Below, piece by piece: positions 15,932-24,751 of a stretch of 64,000 nt of DNA. Below the pieces are notes generated by a model. The model was not told the DNA's origin, did no database searches, and saw only the letters and a program-made list of their open reading frames with translations. Position numbers and translations under genes: made by a program. How positions within the stretch are numbered: position 1 is the stretch's first letter; each line of letters starts with the position of its first letter. The DNA comes from Prevotella sp. (GTDB lineage Bacteria; Bacteroidota; Bacteroidia; Bacteroidales; Bacteroidaceae), in contig JAFUFJ010000021.1 in assembly GCA_017469955.1 (NCBI GenBank), positions 20,236 through 84,235 on the forward strand, in the 5' to 3' direction.

Positions 15932-16986
15932 ATCGAAAGGCGGTTGTTGAATTTCTTGAGAGCTATGGCAAGCAAGACAATGGTCATCAGCGAAAGAATG
16001 CCCACTTCCTTGAGCACATCAGTGATGCCTACACCCATGATCATCAGTTTGCGCATGGCAGATATATAGTATCGGGGAGGCACAATGGACGATATCCACT
16101 GCAAAATCTGTGGCATACTTTCCACAGGAAACAGCATTCCTGAGAGCATTACCGTGGGCAACAACAGCACCATTGCAGAGACTAACAGGGCTACAAACTG
16201 TGTCTTGGCAATGTTGGAGATCAGCAATCCAAGCGACAAAGCCAAAAGGATATAGATGAGAGAGACGACCAATATCCATATCAAGGAACCGGCTATAGGC
16301 ACTTGAAGCACAGTGAACGACACCAGCAGGATGACCATCAATATCAGCAAGGCCTGCAGAAAATAGGGTACAGCCTTTGCCACGATGATCATAAGGGGCT
16401 GCACTGGCGACACCAATAGCACCTCCATCGTTCCTTTTTCCTTCTCCCTGACAATGGAAACCGAAGTCATCATGGCACAGATAAGCAGCAAAAGCATGCC
16501 CATAATAGCAGGAACAAAGTTGTAAGCCGACTTCAACTGCGGGTTGTACAACATCTTTATATTGGCAGAAGACGGCAGGTTCGCCATCGTCTGAGTGGCG
16601 TAATTCATCCATTGTTGTGCCATATTCGGATCTGAACCGTCAACAATAAACTGCACTCCACTGCGCTTCGAAGCAAAATTTGGGGCATAGACAACGGCCA
16701 TATCTGCCTTCTGGCTGCGGATAATCTGTTCGGCTTCAGCAGGAGAAGGGACCGTCCTCGTGACCACAAAGTATTCAGAAGCTGCCAACCTGTCTACTGC
16801 CTGACGGGTTAAATGGTCCTGCTGGGAAGTGACAATGACCGTCCTTACGTTGCGGACATCATTGGTAATAGCAAAGCCAAAGAGCAACATCAGCACCACC
16901 GGCATGCCGAAAAGTATGAGCATCGTACGCGGATCACGCAGTATATGCTTTGTTTCCTTGAATACAAATGATATGAACTGTCTCAT
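15928..16986 (-). CDS. ABC-2 type export permease (YbhS-like)
   Basis: Second permease of the efflux pump, 352 residues from the ATG at 16986, with the same layout as its neighbour: N-terminal span, large extracytoplasmic loop, then five spans, and the conserved EKEKGTMEVLLVSP element. The frame is open to 17022, but that start would overlap the ATPase gene by 32 nt and adds residues before the conserved MRQFISFVFKE opening. Two related permeases next to a double ATPase match the YbhFSR arrangement. Confidence 0.92.
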   Translation of the reverse strand: MRQFISFVFKETKHILRDPRTMLILFGMPVVLMLLFGFAITNDVRNVRTVIVTSQQDHLTRQAVDRLAASEYFVVTRTVPSPAEAEQIIRSQKADMAVVYAPNFASKRSGVQFIVDGSDPNMAQQWMNYATQTMANLPSSANIKMLYNPQLKSAYNFVPAIMGMLLLLICAMMTSVSIVREKEKGTMEVLLVSPVQPLMIIVAKAVPYFLQALLILMVILLVSFTVLQVPIAGSLIWILVVSLIYILLALSLGLLISNIAKTQFVALLVSAMVLLLPTVMLSGMLFPVESMPQILQWISSIVPPRYYISAMRKLMIMGVGITDVLKEVGILSLMTIVLLAIALKKFNNRLSI

Positions 16987-16990
16987 AATG

Positions 16991-18568
16991 TCAATCGCTG
17001 CTTCTGGTTGCCTGACGGGCAAGATAAGTAAAAACGTGGTCCATGTCCGGCTGTTTGAATTCCTCTTTCAGGCTCTCCGGCGTGCCAATAGCCCTTATTT
17101 TGCCATCAACCATGATGCTAATCCTGTCACAATACTCGGCCTCATCCATGTAATGTGTGGTAACAAAGACTGTAATGCCCTGATCTGCGGCACCATAAAT
17201 CAGCTCCCAGAACTGCCTTCTTGTAGCAGGATCGACACCTCCCGTGGGCTCATCAAGGAACACTACGGCCGGCTCATGGAAGATACTAACTGAAAAAGCC
17301 AGCTTCTGCTTCCAGCCAAGTGGCAGCGAAGACACGATGGTATTGCGGTGTTCTTCGAAATTCAACTTCCTCAACAGGTCGTCAGTCTTCTGCCTGATTG
17401 CCGATTCTTCCATGCCATATATCCCTGCAAAGAGGCGGATGTTCTCGCTAACGGTAAGGTCTTCGTAGAGCGAAAAGCGCTGACTCATGTAACCAATGTG
17501 CCGCTTTATCTGTTCATACTCGGTCCTGATGTCGTAGCCGGCTACGGTTCCTGTGCCGCTTGTCGGCTGATTCAGTCCCGTCAGCATGTGCATAGCCGTG
17601 GTCTTTCCTGCCCCATTAGCTCCTAAGAATCCGAATATCTCACCGCGCTTCACATCGAAACTGATGTCGTCGACGGCCCTGAATGAACCGAAAGCCTTTA
17701 CCAAGTGGGAGACAGAAATGGCATTTTCCGACGAAAGAGGTTCGGATGATGAAACTTCCGGCACTGACTTCACTGCGTCTTCCGTATGGCTTCCACCCGT
17801 TTCTTTTCGCTCTTCGAACCGTAATATGGGTGCCGGACAGAACACTTCGGCAAACCTTTCAAGGATAATCTCGGGGGTATCAATGCCACGGACATGCCCT
17901 CGGTCGAGGAAAGCGACACGCTCGCATTGACGCACTTCATCCAGATATGGCGTAGAAGCAATAATGGTGATGTCGCGTTCGCGAAGGGTTCCGAGCATCT
18001 CCCACAGCTCTTTGCGGCTTACAGGGTCAACTCCCGTAGTGGGTTCGTCAAGGAAAAGTATGCTTGGAGAATGCACTAATGCACATGAAAGAGCCAGTTT
18101 CTGCTTCATTCCTCCCGACAAAGCACCTGCCTTTCGGTTGCGGAAACGCTCTATTTGGGAATAGATGGCCTTGATACTGTCATAGCCTTCTTCGACAGTT
18201 GTGCCGAAAAGTGTGGCAAAGAAGTTAAGATTCTCCTCCACAGTCAGGTCCTGATAAAGAGAGAAACGTCCTGGCATATAGCCTATTCGGCTGCGAATCT
18301 TCCTCATCTGGCTTACCACATCATAGCCGTCAACCATAGCTGTTCCGCTGTCAGGCAGCAGCAAAGTGCAGAGGATCCGGAACATTGATGTCTTTCCTGC
18401 ACCATCAGGACCGATCAGACCGAACATCTCTCCCTTGGAAACCGAGAAGGAAACATCGTCGAGAGCCTTCACCTTTCCGTAGGCTTTCGATATGCCTTTT
18501 ACCTCGACTGCTGCCGCTTGTGCACCAGAAGGCTTTCCCTGCCACCCTGCTTTCAATGTTCTTTCCAT
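16991..18568 (-). CDS. Duplicated ABC transporter ATPase (YbhF-like)
   Basis: Two ABC ATPase domains fused in one 525-residue chain. The first has Walker A GPDGAGKTS (53-61), signature LSGGM (150-154) and Walker B LFLDEPTTG; the second has Walker A GANGAGKTT (316-324), the altered signature LPLGWKQK and VVFLDEPTGG. The altered second signature is usual in the YbhF family. It energises the two permeases encoded downstream. Its stop overlaps nothing, and it abuts the membrane fusion protein gene upstream (shared base at 18568), so the five genes form one operon. Confidence 0.93.
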   Translation of the reverse strand: MERTLKAGWQGKPSGAQAAAVEVKGISKAYGKVKALDDVSFSVSKGEMFGLIGPDGAGKTSMFRILCTLLLPDSGTAMVDGYDVVSQMRKIRSRIGYMPGRFSLYQDLTVEENLNFFATLFGTTVEEGYDSIKAIYSQIERFRNRKAGALSGGMKQKLALSCALVHSPSILFLDEPTTGVDPVSRKELWEMLGTLRERDITIIASTPYLDEVRQCERVAFLDRGHVRGIDTPEIILERFAEVFCPAPILRFEERKETGGSHTEDAVKSVPEVSSSEPLSSENAISVSHLVKAFGSFRAVDDISFDVKRGEIFGFLGANGAGKTTAMHMLTGLNQPTSGTGTVAGYDIRTEYEQIKRHIGYMSQRFSLYEDLTVSENIRLFAGIYGMEESAIRQKTDDLLRKLNFEEHRNTIVSSLPLGWKQKLAFSVSIFHEPAVVFLDEPTGGVDPATRRQFWELIYGAADQGITVFVTTHYMDEAEYCDRISIMVDGKIRAIGTPESLKEEFKQPDMDHVFTYLARQATRSSD

Positions 18569-19458
18569 CAGAAACGCACCTCGCCGTACATACCTATTTT
18601 TATATATCCGTCGCTTTTCACTGCCACTTTCACGGCATAGACCAGATCGGCGCGCTCATGATCTGTCAGTATACTCTTGGGAGTAAACTCCGAACGACTG
18701 CTAATCCAGGCGACAACTCCGTCGTATTGTTGTTTCTTTCCATCACCATAGTCGGCATAGACCACGGCCTTATTGCCCAGTTTTATCTGCTGCAACTGTG
18801 CCGAAGTGACATAGGCACGGATAAACATGTTCTCGGTGTCGGCCAGTTTCATCAAGGGCTTTCCTGTGGTTACAAACTCACCTCGCTCAACATATTTCTC
18901 AAGAACCGCTCCGCTGACGGGAGCGACGACATGGCATTTTGCGAGTTGATCGCGCAACTGGTTCATCTGAGCGCTGGTGGCTTCCATCTGCTTGTCAAGC
19001 GAACGCGTGTTGGTTGAGAGCGAAGACAGCTGGGCATCCAGCTGCCTTTGCAGCACCTTTACCTGCGAATCAGCATCGTCAAGCATCTTACTTGGCGCCG
19101 CTCCGTCGGCCACTAACTCACGGTATCGCTGCTGTTCCTGCCGAGCCTTGGCCAACTGCTGCCTCGTGACCGACAGTTGTTTCTCCACGTCAGGTTTCTG
19201 TGAACCGACAGCTTCCTTGGCAGCCTGCAGCTGAAGCAGCTGCAACCAGACCTGCGTCGTGTCGACAAGTCCCACTTCAGTGCCTTCTTCCACGGCGTCA
19301 CCCTCATTCACTTCAAACTTCACCAGCACTCCATTCTGCTCTGCACAGACCGTGGTCTCGGTGGCTTCGAAGGTGCCTGTGGCGTCATATTCGTTCTCTT
19401 TCTTTCCGCAAGCTGCCAGCATCAAGGCTGCAACAGCCAGTATTGTCATCTGTTTCAT
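18568..19458 (-). CDS. HlyD-type membrane fusion lipoprotein of the efflux pump
   Basis: Periplasmic adaptor linking the ABC pump to the outer-membrane TolC channel. A lipoprotein signal (LMLAACG, Cys17) is followed by a half-lipoyl strand (VLVKFEVNEGDAVEEGTEVG), a long alpha-helical hairpin (about 65-165, Gln/Leu/Arg-rich), the second lipoyl half (APVSGAVLEKYVERGEFV) and a beta-barrel domain. The 296-residue length fits the YbhG group. It lies between tolC and the ATPase gene. Confidence 0.92.
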   Translation of the reverse strand: MKQMTILAVAALMLAACGKKENEYDATGTFEATETTVCAEQNGVLVKFEVNEGDAVEEGTEVGLVDTTQVWLQLLQLQAAKEAVGSQKPDVEKQLSVTRQQLAKARQEQQRYRELVADGAAPSKMLDDADSQVKVLQRQLDAQLSSLSTNTRSLDKQMEATSAQMNQLRDQLAKCHVVAPVSGAVLEKYVERGEFVTTGKPLMKLADTENMFIRAYVTSAQLQQIKLGNKAVVYADYGDGKKQQYDGVVAWISSRSEFTPKSILTDHERADLVYAVKVAVKSDGYIKIGMYGEVRF

Positions 19459-19469
19459 ATCCGGTAGTT

Positions 19470-20738
19470 TTATTGATTCGTTGTGTATTTGAAGTCATAC
19501 AGCTGCTTAAGCATTTCTATTTCGTGCACCGACTGCTGCACGCGGGCCGTATTCTCGCTGTTGATTTCCTTGACAAGGTCGTTGGCATCGATAATTCCGT
19601 GGGCCAGTTTCGACTCTGCAGCCTTGCGCACTTTTGTGCGAAGTGCGATGATTTCCTCGTCGCTCGCCATCATTTCCCTATAGCATCGCGCGTTTTCCTG
19701 TTGCTGTTGCTGCTGCAGGTTGTTGTTAAAGAGGAACACGTCGCGCTCCACTTCGTAGGAGTCGCGCTGCAGTTGCAGCCTTGAACGGTCGTTCTTGCGC
19801 GTGTAAAGTGCCCCGATATTCCACGATATCCGTGCCCCAACCATGCCGTTGAGCGACCAGTTTCGGTGCATCATGTCTTCAAAGAGATTGTAGCCGGGAT
19901 AGCCGTAGTAGCCTTGAGCAAACAGGCTCAAGCGTGGCTTCAGGGCCGAGTCGAGGGCTTTTTCCTGCGCATCGACCAACAAAATCTTGGCCTCGATGGC
20001 CTGCAACTCGGGCCGTTGAGAATCAGAAGCAATAGCTTCGACGAGCGGAGGCTTCGACACTTCTGACACTTCGATGCCGCAGAAGAGGCTGAGCAGGCGG
20101 GCCAACGTGGCACGCTGAGAGGCCAGACTCGCGGCTTTTTGGTCAGCTAAGAGCCTCTCTGCCCTTACCACTGCATAGTCGCTTTCGGCAGCTGTTCCGC
20201 GCTGATACATCGACGAAAGCCTGCGCTCGTTGGCCGAAAGCAGCTCGAGAAGGCTGTTGTTCTGTTCGATTTGTGCATCGAGGAGCAGCAGTCCGAAATA
20301 CATCTCATTGACTCTTTGGCGCACGGCATAGAGTGTAACCGAGGTCTGAGCCTCCTGCAATTCGCCTTGCCGGCGGGCTATTTCCTGCTGGCTTTTGATG
20401 GCCCCGCCGTCGTAAACGGTCTGGTTGACGTCGATTCCCACCCGATACTGGTCCTTTTTCAGTCCTTCCATGTTGATGCCCATCTGCCGGTAGACGGCCT
20501 GAATCTGGTCGGGAAAGGCAGTGACGTCGCTCTGCAACGTGGCCTGAGCCGAGGCCGACAGTTGCGGAAGCCACCCTTTACGGATGTTGCTCACGGTCAG
20601 GTCGGTAGTCTTTCCGACGAGGTCATACTGCTGGATAAGGGGATAATTGCGCTCAGCAGCCCGCTGACATTCGTCAAGTGTCTGCGCCCATAGTGCCGCT
20701 TGTGGAAACAAGAGCAGGGCCAATAATAGTCTTTTCAT
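19470..20738 (-). CDS. TolC family outer-membrane efflux channel
   Basis: Outer-membrane factor of the efflux pump, 422 residues from the ATG at 20738, which directly starts a signal peptide (MKRLLLALLLFPQAALWAQ). The body shows two repeats rich in long amphipathic helices with the OEP pattern (TLDECQRAAERNYP, LPQLSASAQA, LDAQIEQNNSLLELLSANERRL). The longer open frame to 20810 would start upstream of the -7 box and is rejected. It is the first gene of the operon and lies opposite the AraC regulator. Confidence 0.93.
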   Translation of the reverse strand: MKRLLLALLLFPQAALWAQTLDECQRAAERNYPLIQQYDLVGKTTDLTVSNIRKGWLPQLSASAQATLQSDVTAFPDQIQAVYRQMGINMEGLKKDQYRVGIDVNQTVYDGGAIKSQQEIARRQGELQEAQTSVTLYAVRQRVNEMYFGLLLLDAQIEQNNSLLELLSANERRLSSMYQRGTAAESDYAVVRAERLLADQKAASLASQRATLARLLSLFCGIEVSEVSKPPLVEAIASDSQRPELQAIEAKILLVDAQEKALDSALKPRLSLFAQGYYGYPGYNLFEDMMHRNWSLNGMVGARISWNIGALYTRKNDRSRLQLQRDSYEVERDVFLFNNNLQQQQQQENARCYREMMASDEEIIALRTKVRKAAESKLAHGIIDANDLVKEINSENTARVQQSVHEIEMLKQLYDFKYTTNQ

Positions 20739-20763
20739 AAATGTTGCTTCATGTAATTGCCTG

Positions 20764-20771
20764 CAAAGGTA
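20764..20771 (-). promoter_or_regulatory. -7 box TACCTTTG of the efflux operon
   Basis: Minus-strand TAnnTTTG, 26 nt upstream of the tolC start. No good -33 TTG is present, which would fit activator dependence on the divergent AraC protein. Confidence 0.6.
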
Positions 20772-20869
20772 TGGTGTTTTCGGTGTATCATCGTTACCTA
20801 AATAAAACAAATAATGTTCTTTTTGTACTGAAAATAGATTTAAACAGGGGCAAATAGACCGAAAATAAT

Positions 20870-20877
20870 TATCTTTG
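20870..20877 (+). promoter_or_regulatory. -7 box TATCTTTG of the AraC regulator gene
   Basis: Plus-strand TAnnTTTG, 25 nt upstream of the ATG at 20902. It lies about 100 bp from the opposing efflux promoter, so one operator region could serve both. Confidence 0.65.
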
Positions 20878-20901
20878 CATCGGACAAAACAAATTTAATC
20901 A

Positions 20902-21792
20902 ATGAGAAAACAGCCAGAGAGATTTAACTTCTCGATGATAGAAGAGGCCATCGAACGTCTTGGGCCAAAGGAGGCGAGCACAGTGTTCAACAGCCATTTC
21001 GGCATGATCAACGGTCAAGACTCGCGCCTTTTCCAGTATATGCTGGGAAAAGGTGTGTCGCTACTGATTGACGACTACTGCATAGGGCTCGTCGTCGAGG
21101 GTGAGATTCACAGCCACATCAACCTTATCGAACGGCATGTCAAGGCAGGAGCCATCGTCTCCATCGGCCCGGGAACCATCGTCCAACCGGTTGACATCTC
21201 GCCCAACCTGTGCATAAAAGGCATCGCGCTGTTCGACGGACTGCCCTTTGCTGCCGGACGCAGGCCGGCCTTGTCAAACGGAACCGTGCGCGACTTCATA
21301 CAGGAGATCGCTCCTGAACAGCAGGCACTGGTAGAGAGCATCATCGACACCCTCTGGATGGCGGCCCGCACGGAGCCTTTCTGCCGTGAAGTATTCGACA
21401 TGCTCACGGCCGCACTCATTGAGCAATACAACCACATCTACAACATTCAAGCCCAGGAACAGACACCTGCATCGCACGCAACCGAGGTGTTCAACCGCTT
21501 CATACAGCTCGTAAACGAACATGCCGGACGGCAACATCAGCTCGACTTCTATGCCGACAAGCTGTGTCTTTCGACACGCTATCTGGGCACACTCATCAGG
21601 CAAGCAAGCGGAACAACGGCCAAAGAATGGATTGACAGGGCACTCATCACCGAGGCAAAGGTGATGTTGAAGCACACAGACAAGTCGGCTGCGCAGATTG
21701 CCTACCAGCTCTCTTTTCCCAATCCCTCGTTCTTCTCGAAATACTTCCGAAGGCTCACGGGCATGACTCCGGCCGAATACAGGGGCAAATGA
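20902..21792 (+). CDS. AraC family transcriptional regulator
   Basis: Regulator of 296 residues with a cupin-like N-terminal sensor half and a C-terminal AraC double HTH (about 195-293). The first HTH helix pair is YADKLCLSTRYLGTLIRQ; the second ends in the family signature AQIAYQLSFPNPSFFSKYFRRLTGMTPAEYR. It is transcribed divergently from the five-gene efflux operon with a 160-bp shared intergenic region, so it is the probable local regulator of that pump. The ligand is not apparent. Confidence 0.92.
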   Translation: MRKQPERFNFSMIEEAIERLGPKEASTVFNSHFGMINGQDSRLFQYMLGKGVSLLIDDYCIGLVVEGEIHSHINLIERHVKAGAIVSIGPGTIVQPVDISPNLCIKGIALFDGLPFAAGRRPALSNGTVRDFIQEIAPEQQALVESIIDTLWMAARTEPFCREVFDMLTAALIEQYNHIYNIQAQEQTPASHATEVFNRFIQLVNEHAGRQHQLDFYADKLCLSTRYLGTLIRQASGTTAKEWIDRALITEAKVMLKHTDKSAAQIAYQLSFPNPSFFSKYFRRLTGMTPAEYRGK

Positions 21793-21842
21793 GCCTGAAA
21801 GAGCAACCTGACGGCAAGCGTTCGTGGCAAAAACGGCAGCAT

Positions 21843-21921
21843 GGCCAGTTCATACACCTATGATGTATGGTCGATATACGTGGCATGTATGCCTCGTACA
21901 TGCCACATGTATGAACCGTAC
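21843..21921. repeat. 22-bp-period dyad array, copy B
   Basis: Dyad units start at 21865 (GTATGGTCGATATAC), 21887 (GTATGCCTCGTAC) and 21909 (GTATGAACCGTAC), exactly 22 bp apart, with a half unit ending TTCATAC one period earlier (21843-21855). It lies between the convergent 3' ends of the AraC gene and pyrD. The 13-mer at 21909 is identical to the first unit of copy C (56730). Confidence 0.8.
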
Positions 21922-21980
21922 CAGGCAGGAATCTCAGGCAGGACAGCAAGCGAAGGCCTCTGAAAAGGAATGCCTGCACC

Positions 21981-22021
21981 AAAAGAAAAGGCAGCCGACG
22001 GCACGAGAACCGAAGGCTGCC
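21981..22021 (-). terminator. Terminator of pyrK-pyrD
   Basis: GGCAGCC (21990-21996) pairs with GGCTGCC (22015-22021). On the minus strand TTTTCTTTT follows the stem (21989-21981). It lies about 90 nt past the pyrD stop. Confidence 0.7.
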
Positions 22022-22108
22022 AGAGCAATATCCAGAATTCAAAACAGGGGAAAAGGGACGCTTCAAGCGCTCGAAACGAAAGAGACGCCCTTCACTAAAA
22101 GGCCGGAG

Positions 22109-23020
22109 TCAGACGTTCAGACAGCCCACTATCTCCTGTACCGAGGAGCATCCATGGCGGTCGAGCCAGTCGTTCAGGCCGTCGCGCACCTTGATCGTCA
22201 CCTGCGGATCAAGGAAGTTAGCCGTGCCTATCTCAATGGCCTGTGCACCAGCCATGAGGAATTCCACGGCGTCTTCAGCCGTAGATATGCCTCCAAGACC
22301 AATAACGGGTATCTGAACAGCCTGAAAGACCTGCCATACCATGCGCAAGGCCACCGGTTTGACGGCAGGACCTGAGAGGCCTCCCGTGGCAATTGAGAGC
22401 ACGGGGCGACGGCGTTCAATGTCAACAGCCATACCCATGAGGGTGTTGATGAGCGACACTGAGTCGGCACCTTCTGCTTCACAAGCACGGGCAATGTCAG
22501 CTATCGAAGTGACATTGGGCGAGAGCTTCACGATGAGTGTCTTGTGATAGCGCGCACGAACGGCACGAACCACGCTCGCAGCTCCCTCACATGTGGTGCC
22601 GAAGGCCATGCCTCCCTGGCGCACATTCGGGCAGGAGATGTTCAGTTCGATGGCCGGAATGCGCTCCAAGGCATCGATGCGCGACGCACACTCGGCATAG
22701 TCGTCGACCGTAGAACCGCTCACATTGACTATCATACGCGTGTCAATATCCTTGATCTGAGGATAGATATACTCACAGAAATAGCCGACTCCTTTGTTTT
22801 GAAGACCAACACAATTGAGCATTCCAGAGGCAGTTTCGGCCATGCGGGGATAGTCATTTCCCTCACGAGGATGAAGGGTCGTGCCCTTGACAATGATGCC
22901 TCCAAGCTCGTTGAGAGGCACTAAATCGGCAAACTCCAGCCCATAGCCGAACGTGCCGGAGGCTGTCATCACGGGGTTTCTCAACTGAAGAGAACCGATG
23001 GAAACACTTAAATCTGCCAT
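22109..23020 (-). CDS. pyrD: Dihydroorotate dehydrogenase, catalytic subunit (class 1B)
   Basis: FMN enzyme of pyrimidine synthesis that oxidises dihydroorotate to orotate. The 303-residue TIM barrel contains the catalytic Cys130 in NISCPN, the substrate-binding NMVGLQN-like segment ([10 protein letters not shown]) and the phosphate-binding [20 protein letters not shown]. It is class 1B because the electron-transfer subunit PyrK is encoded immediately upstream with a 13-nt overlap, so electrons go to NAD+. Confidence 0.97.
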   Translation of the reverse strand: MADLSVSIGSLQLRNPVMTASGTFGYGLEFADLVPLNELGGIIVKGTTLHPREGNDYPRMAETASGMLNCVGLQNKGVGYFCEYIYPQIKDIDTRMIVNVSGSTVDDYAECASRIDALERIPAIELNISCPNVRQGGMAFGTTCEGAASVVRAVRARYHKTLIVKLSPNVTSIADIARACEAEGADSVSLINTLMGMAVDIERRRPVLSIATGGLSGPAVKPVALRMVWQVFQAVQIPVIGLGGISTAEDAVEFLMAGAQAIEIGTANFLDPQVTIKVRDGLNDWLDRHGCSSVQEIVGCLNV

Positions 23021-23886
23021 AACAATTCGTCAATATTAAATACAGGACCGTCTTTGCACACACAACGATTGCCCGTCGTGGTCTTCTCCACACAGCAAAG
23101 GCAGGCACCTAAGCCACAAGCCATCATGTTTTCAAGCGACACTTCACAACGTAAACCGTGAGCCTTGGCATAACGGGCAACGGCCATCATCATGGGCTTA
23201 GGACCGCAAGTAGCAATACTGTCAAAAGCCGTCAAGGGCACCTTGGCCGGCTTACCCGGCAACTCTCCATCGGCTTCTGCAGACAAAGGGAGGGCATCCG
23301 ACAGCGCATCACGGCCCACTTGCGGCGGATTTTCAGCCCCGGCAAGCACGGAATGGTTGGTCACAAAGCCCTGTTCGCCAAGCGAACCGTCCTCGGTTGT
23401 CACATAGACATCGCCTAACTCACGGAACTCGTCGATCAGCAACACATCGGAAGCCGTGCGCGCCCCAAGCAGAAACGAGGGACGAAAACCATGATCGCAC
23501 ATCGACTTGCCAAGAAAATACATCGGCGCCATGCCCACTCCTCCGCCAACAAGCAGCTTGCGCTCGCCCGCACGGGGCAGCGAAAACGAGTTGCCAAGAG
23601 GCAAAAGACAGTTCAAAGTGTCGCCGACATGCAACTGAGAGAGCCTGCGCGTGCCGCTTCCAACGGCTGCAACAAGCAGCCAAAGCTCATTGCGTGCGCG
23701 ATCAATATTATTAATAGAAATGGGCCTTCGTAAGAAAGTAGAGGGAGAACCGTCGACCCGCACCTCAACGAACTGGCCGGGAAGTGCAGCAGGCAAAGGC
23801 TCAGCGTGGGTCAGCTTCAGCAAGAAATGACGGTCGGAAAGTGACTCAATACTCGTGACTATAAGGTCTAATAAAAACTTCTTCAT
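23008..23886 (-). CDS. pyrK: Dihydroorotate dehydrogenase electron transfer subunit
   Basis: FAD and [2Fe-2S] subunit that passes electrons from PyrD to NAD+. The FAD-binding motif RRPISI is near residue 55, the NAD-binding [14 protein letters not shown] near 110, and the iron-sulfur cysteines lie in the C-terminal segment [10 protein letters not shown] and CVCKDGPVF. The gene overlaps pyrD by 13 nt, giving translational coupling. A -7 box TAATTTTG (minus, 23930-23923) lies 37 nt upstream. Confidence 0.96.
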   Translation of the reverse strand: MKKFLLDLIVTSIESLSDRHFLLKLTHAEPLPAALPGQFVEVRVDGSPSTFLRRPISINNIDRARNELWLLVAAVGSGTRRLSQLHVGDTLNCLLPLGNSFSLPRAGERKLLVGGGVGMAPMYFLGKSMCDHGFRPSFLLGARTASDVLLIDEFRELGDVYVTTEDGSLGEQGFVTNHSVLAGAENPPQVGRDALSDALPLSAEADGELPGKPAKVPLTAFDSIATCGPKPMMMAVARYAKAHGLRCEVSLENMMACGLGACLCCVEKTTTGNRCVCKDGPVFNIDELLWQI

Positions 23887-23996
23887 CCTATAATCGGCGC
23901 ATGAAAATTAAAAATGATGATGCAAAATTACAAAAAAGCAACCCATACCACCAAATCTATATGAAACTATTTTGCACTAAAATAGAAGATTAACGG

Positions 23997-24154
23997 CCAC
24001 ACAACACAAGAAAAACTGACACAAATCCTGTCCGAAAAGCAACCGAAATCGCACCTAAGAAACAACAGAAAAGTCCAAAATCCACCACACAACACAAGAA
24101 AAACTGACACAAATCCTGTCCGAAAAGCAACCGAAATCGCACCTAAGAAACAAC
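23997..24154. repeat. Two 70-bp direct repeats with an 88-bp period
   Basis: The 70-bp sequence starting CCACACAACACAAG at 23997-24066 recurs at 24085-24154 with no mismatch by eye. The 18 bp between them (24067-24084) is unique. The segment lies between pyrK and the XRE gene and is not coding in any convincing way. It may be a recent tandem duplication. Confidence 0.85.
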
Positions 24155-24160
24155 TAAAAA

Positions 24161-24201
24161 GCAAAAAAAGACCCCCGCAGCATGAGAAAAACTGCGAGGG
24201 T
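24161..24201 (-). terminator. Terminator of the XRE regulator gene
   Basis: ACCCCCGCAG (24171-24180) pairs with CTGCGAGGGT (24192-24201). On the minus strand the stem is followed by CTTTTTTTGC, just past the stop at 24210. Confidence 0.8.
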
Positions 24202-24209
24202 TCTGACAT

Positions 24210-24698
24210 TCATTTCTTAGGTAAAAAGGTCTCCCACGTCTGATCATCGTAGAAGATTCGTATCTCTGTTATCTTACGAGGCACTTTGTCAACAATTTTC
24301 ACAGTCTCATTTCCCACATTTTGAGGCACGTTTTGCCCTCGCAAACCGTAAGACTGGTCCCGGACAACCGAAGGGGAAGAGGAGGAGCTTCGGCCGAAAT
24401 CAAGAACTTGCTCCTGAGCATTCAGAGTCACAGACTGACCGGAAGCCGACGACACCTCTGGCTGATCACCAGAAGAATGCTCGTCAAAAAACATCGGACC
24501 CTGGCCATAAAGCAACCAGTCAAGATTGATAGCCGGAAATCTTTTCTTGATAGCGTCGACATGAAACAGGCTCGGGTTTGACTTGCTATTAAAGATATTA
24601 CTAAGCGATGGAGCAGAGATGCCAAGCTCTTCAGCAAAGCTTTGTTGGTTCATCTGCTGAGAAACCATCAGTTGACGAATACGATCTTTTATGTCCAT
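24210..24698 (-). CDS. XRE-type helix-turn-helix regulator
   Basis: DNA-binding protein of 162 residues from the ATG at 24698. The N-terminal XRE HTH (about residues 5-60) includes IRQLMVSQQMNQQSFAEELG and ISAPSLSNIFNSKSNPSL, followed by the frequently conserved INLDWLLYGQGPMF. The middle is Ser/Gln-rich and probably disordered, and the C-terminus ends in IRIFYDDQTWETFLPKK. No peptidase or sensor domain is recognisable. A -7 box TACCTTTG (24751-24744) precedes it and a strong terminator follows, so it is monocistronic. Its regulon is unknown; the A+T-rich desert lies directly upstream. Confidence 0.82.
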   Translation of the reverse strand: MDIKDRIRQLMVSQQMNQQSFAEELGISAPSLSNIFNSKSNPSLFHVDAIKKRFPAINLDWLLYGQGPMFFDEHSSGDQPEVSSASGQSVTLNAQEQVLDFGRSSSSSPSVVRDQSYGLRGQNVPQNVGNETVKIVDKVPRKITEIRIFYDDQTWETFLPKK

Positions 24699-24751
24699 TG
24701 TAGTTACTTTTAGTGGAAAAAACACCCATTATTTAAGACTTTACAAAGGTA

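Noticed and set aside
16991-18568. Degenerate second ABC signature as a sign of inactivation
   Set aside because: LPLGWKQK-type signatures are normal in YbhF-like double ATPases.
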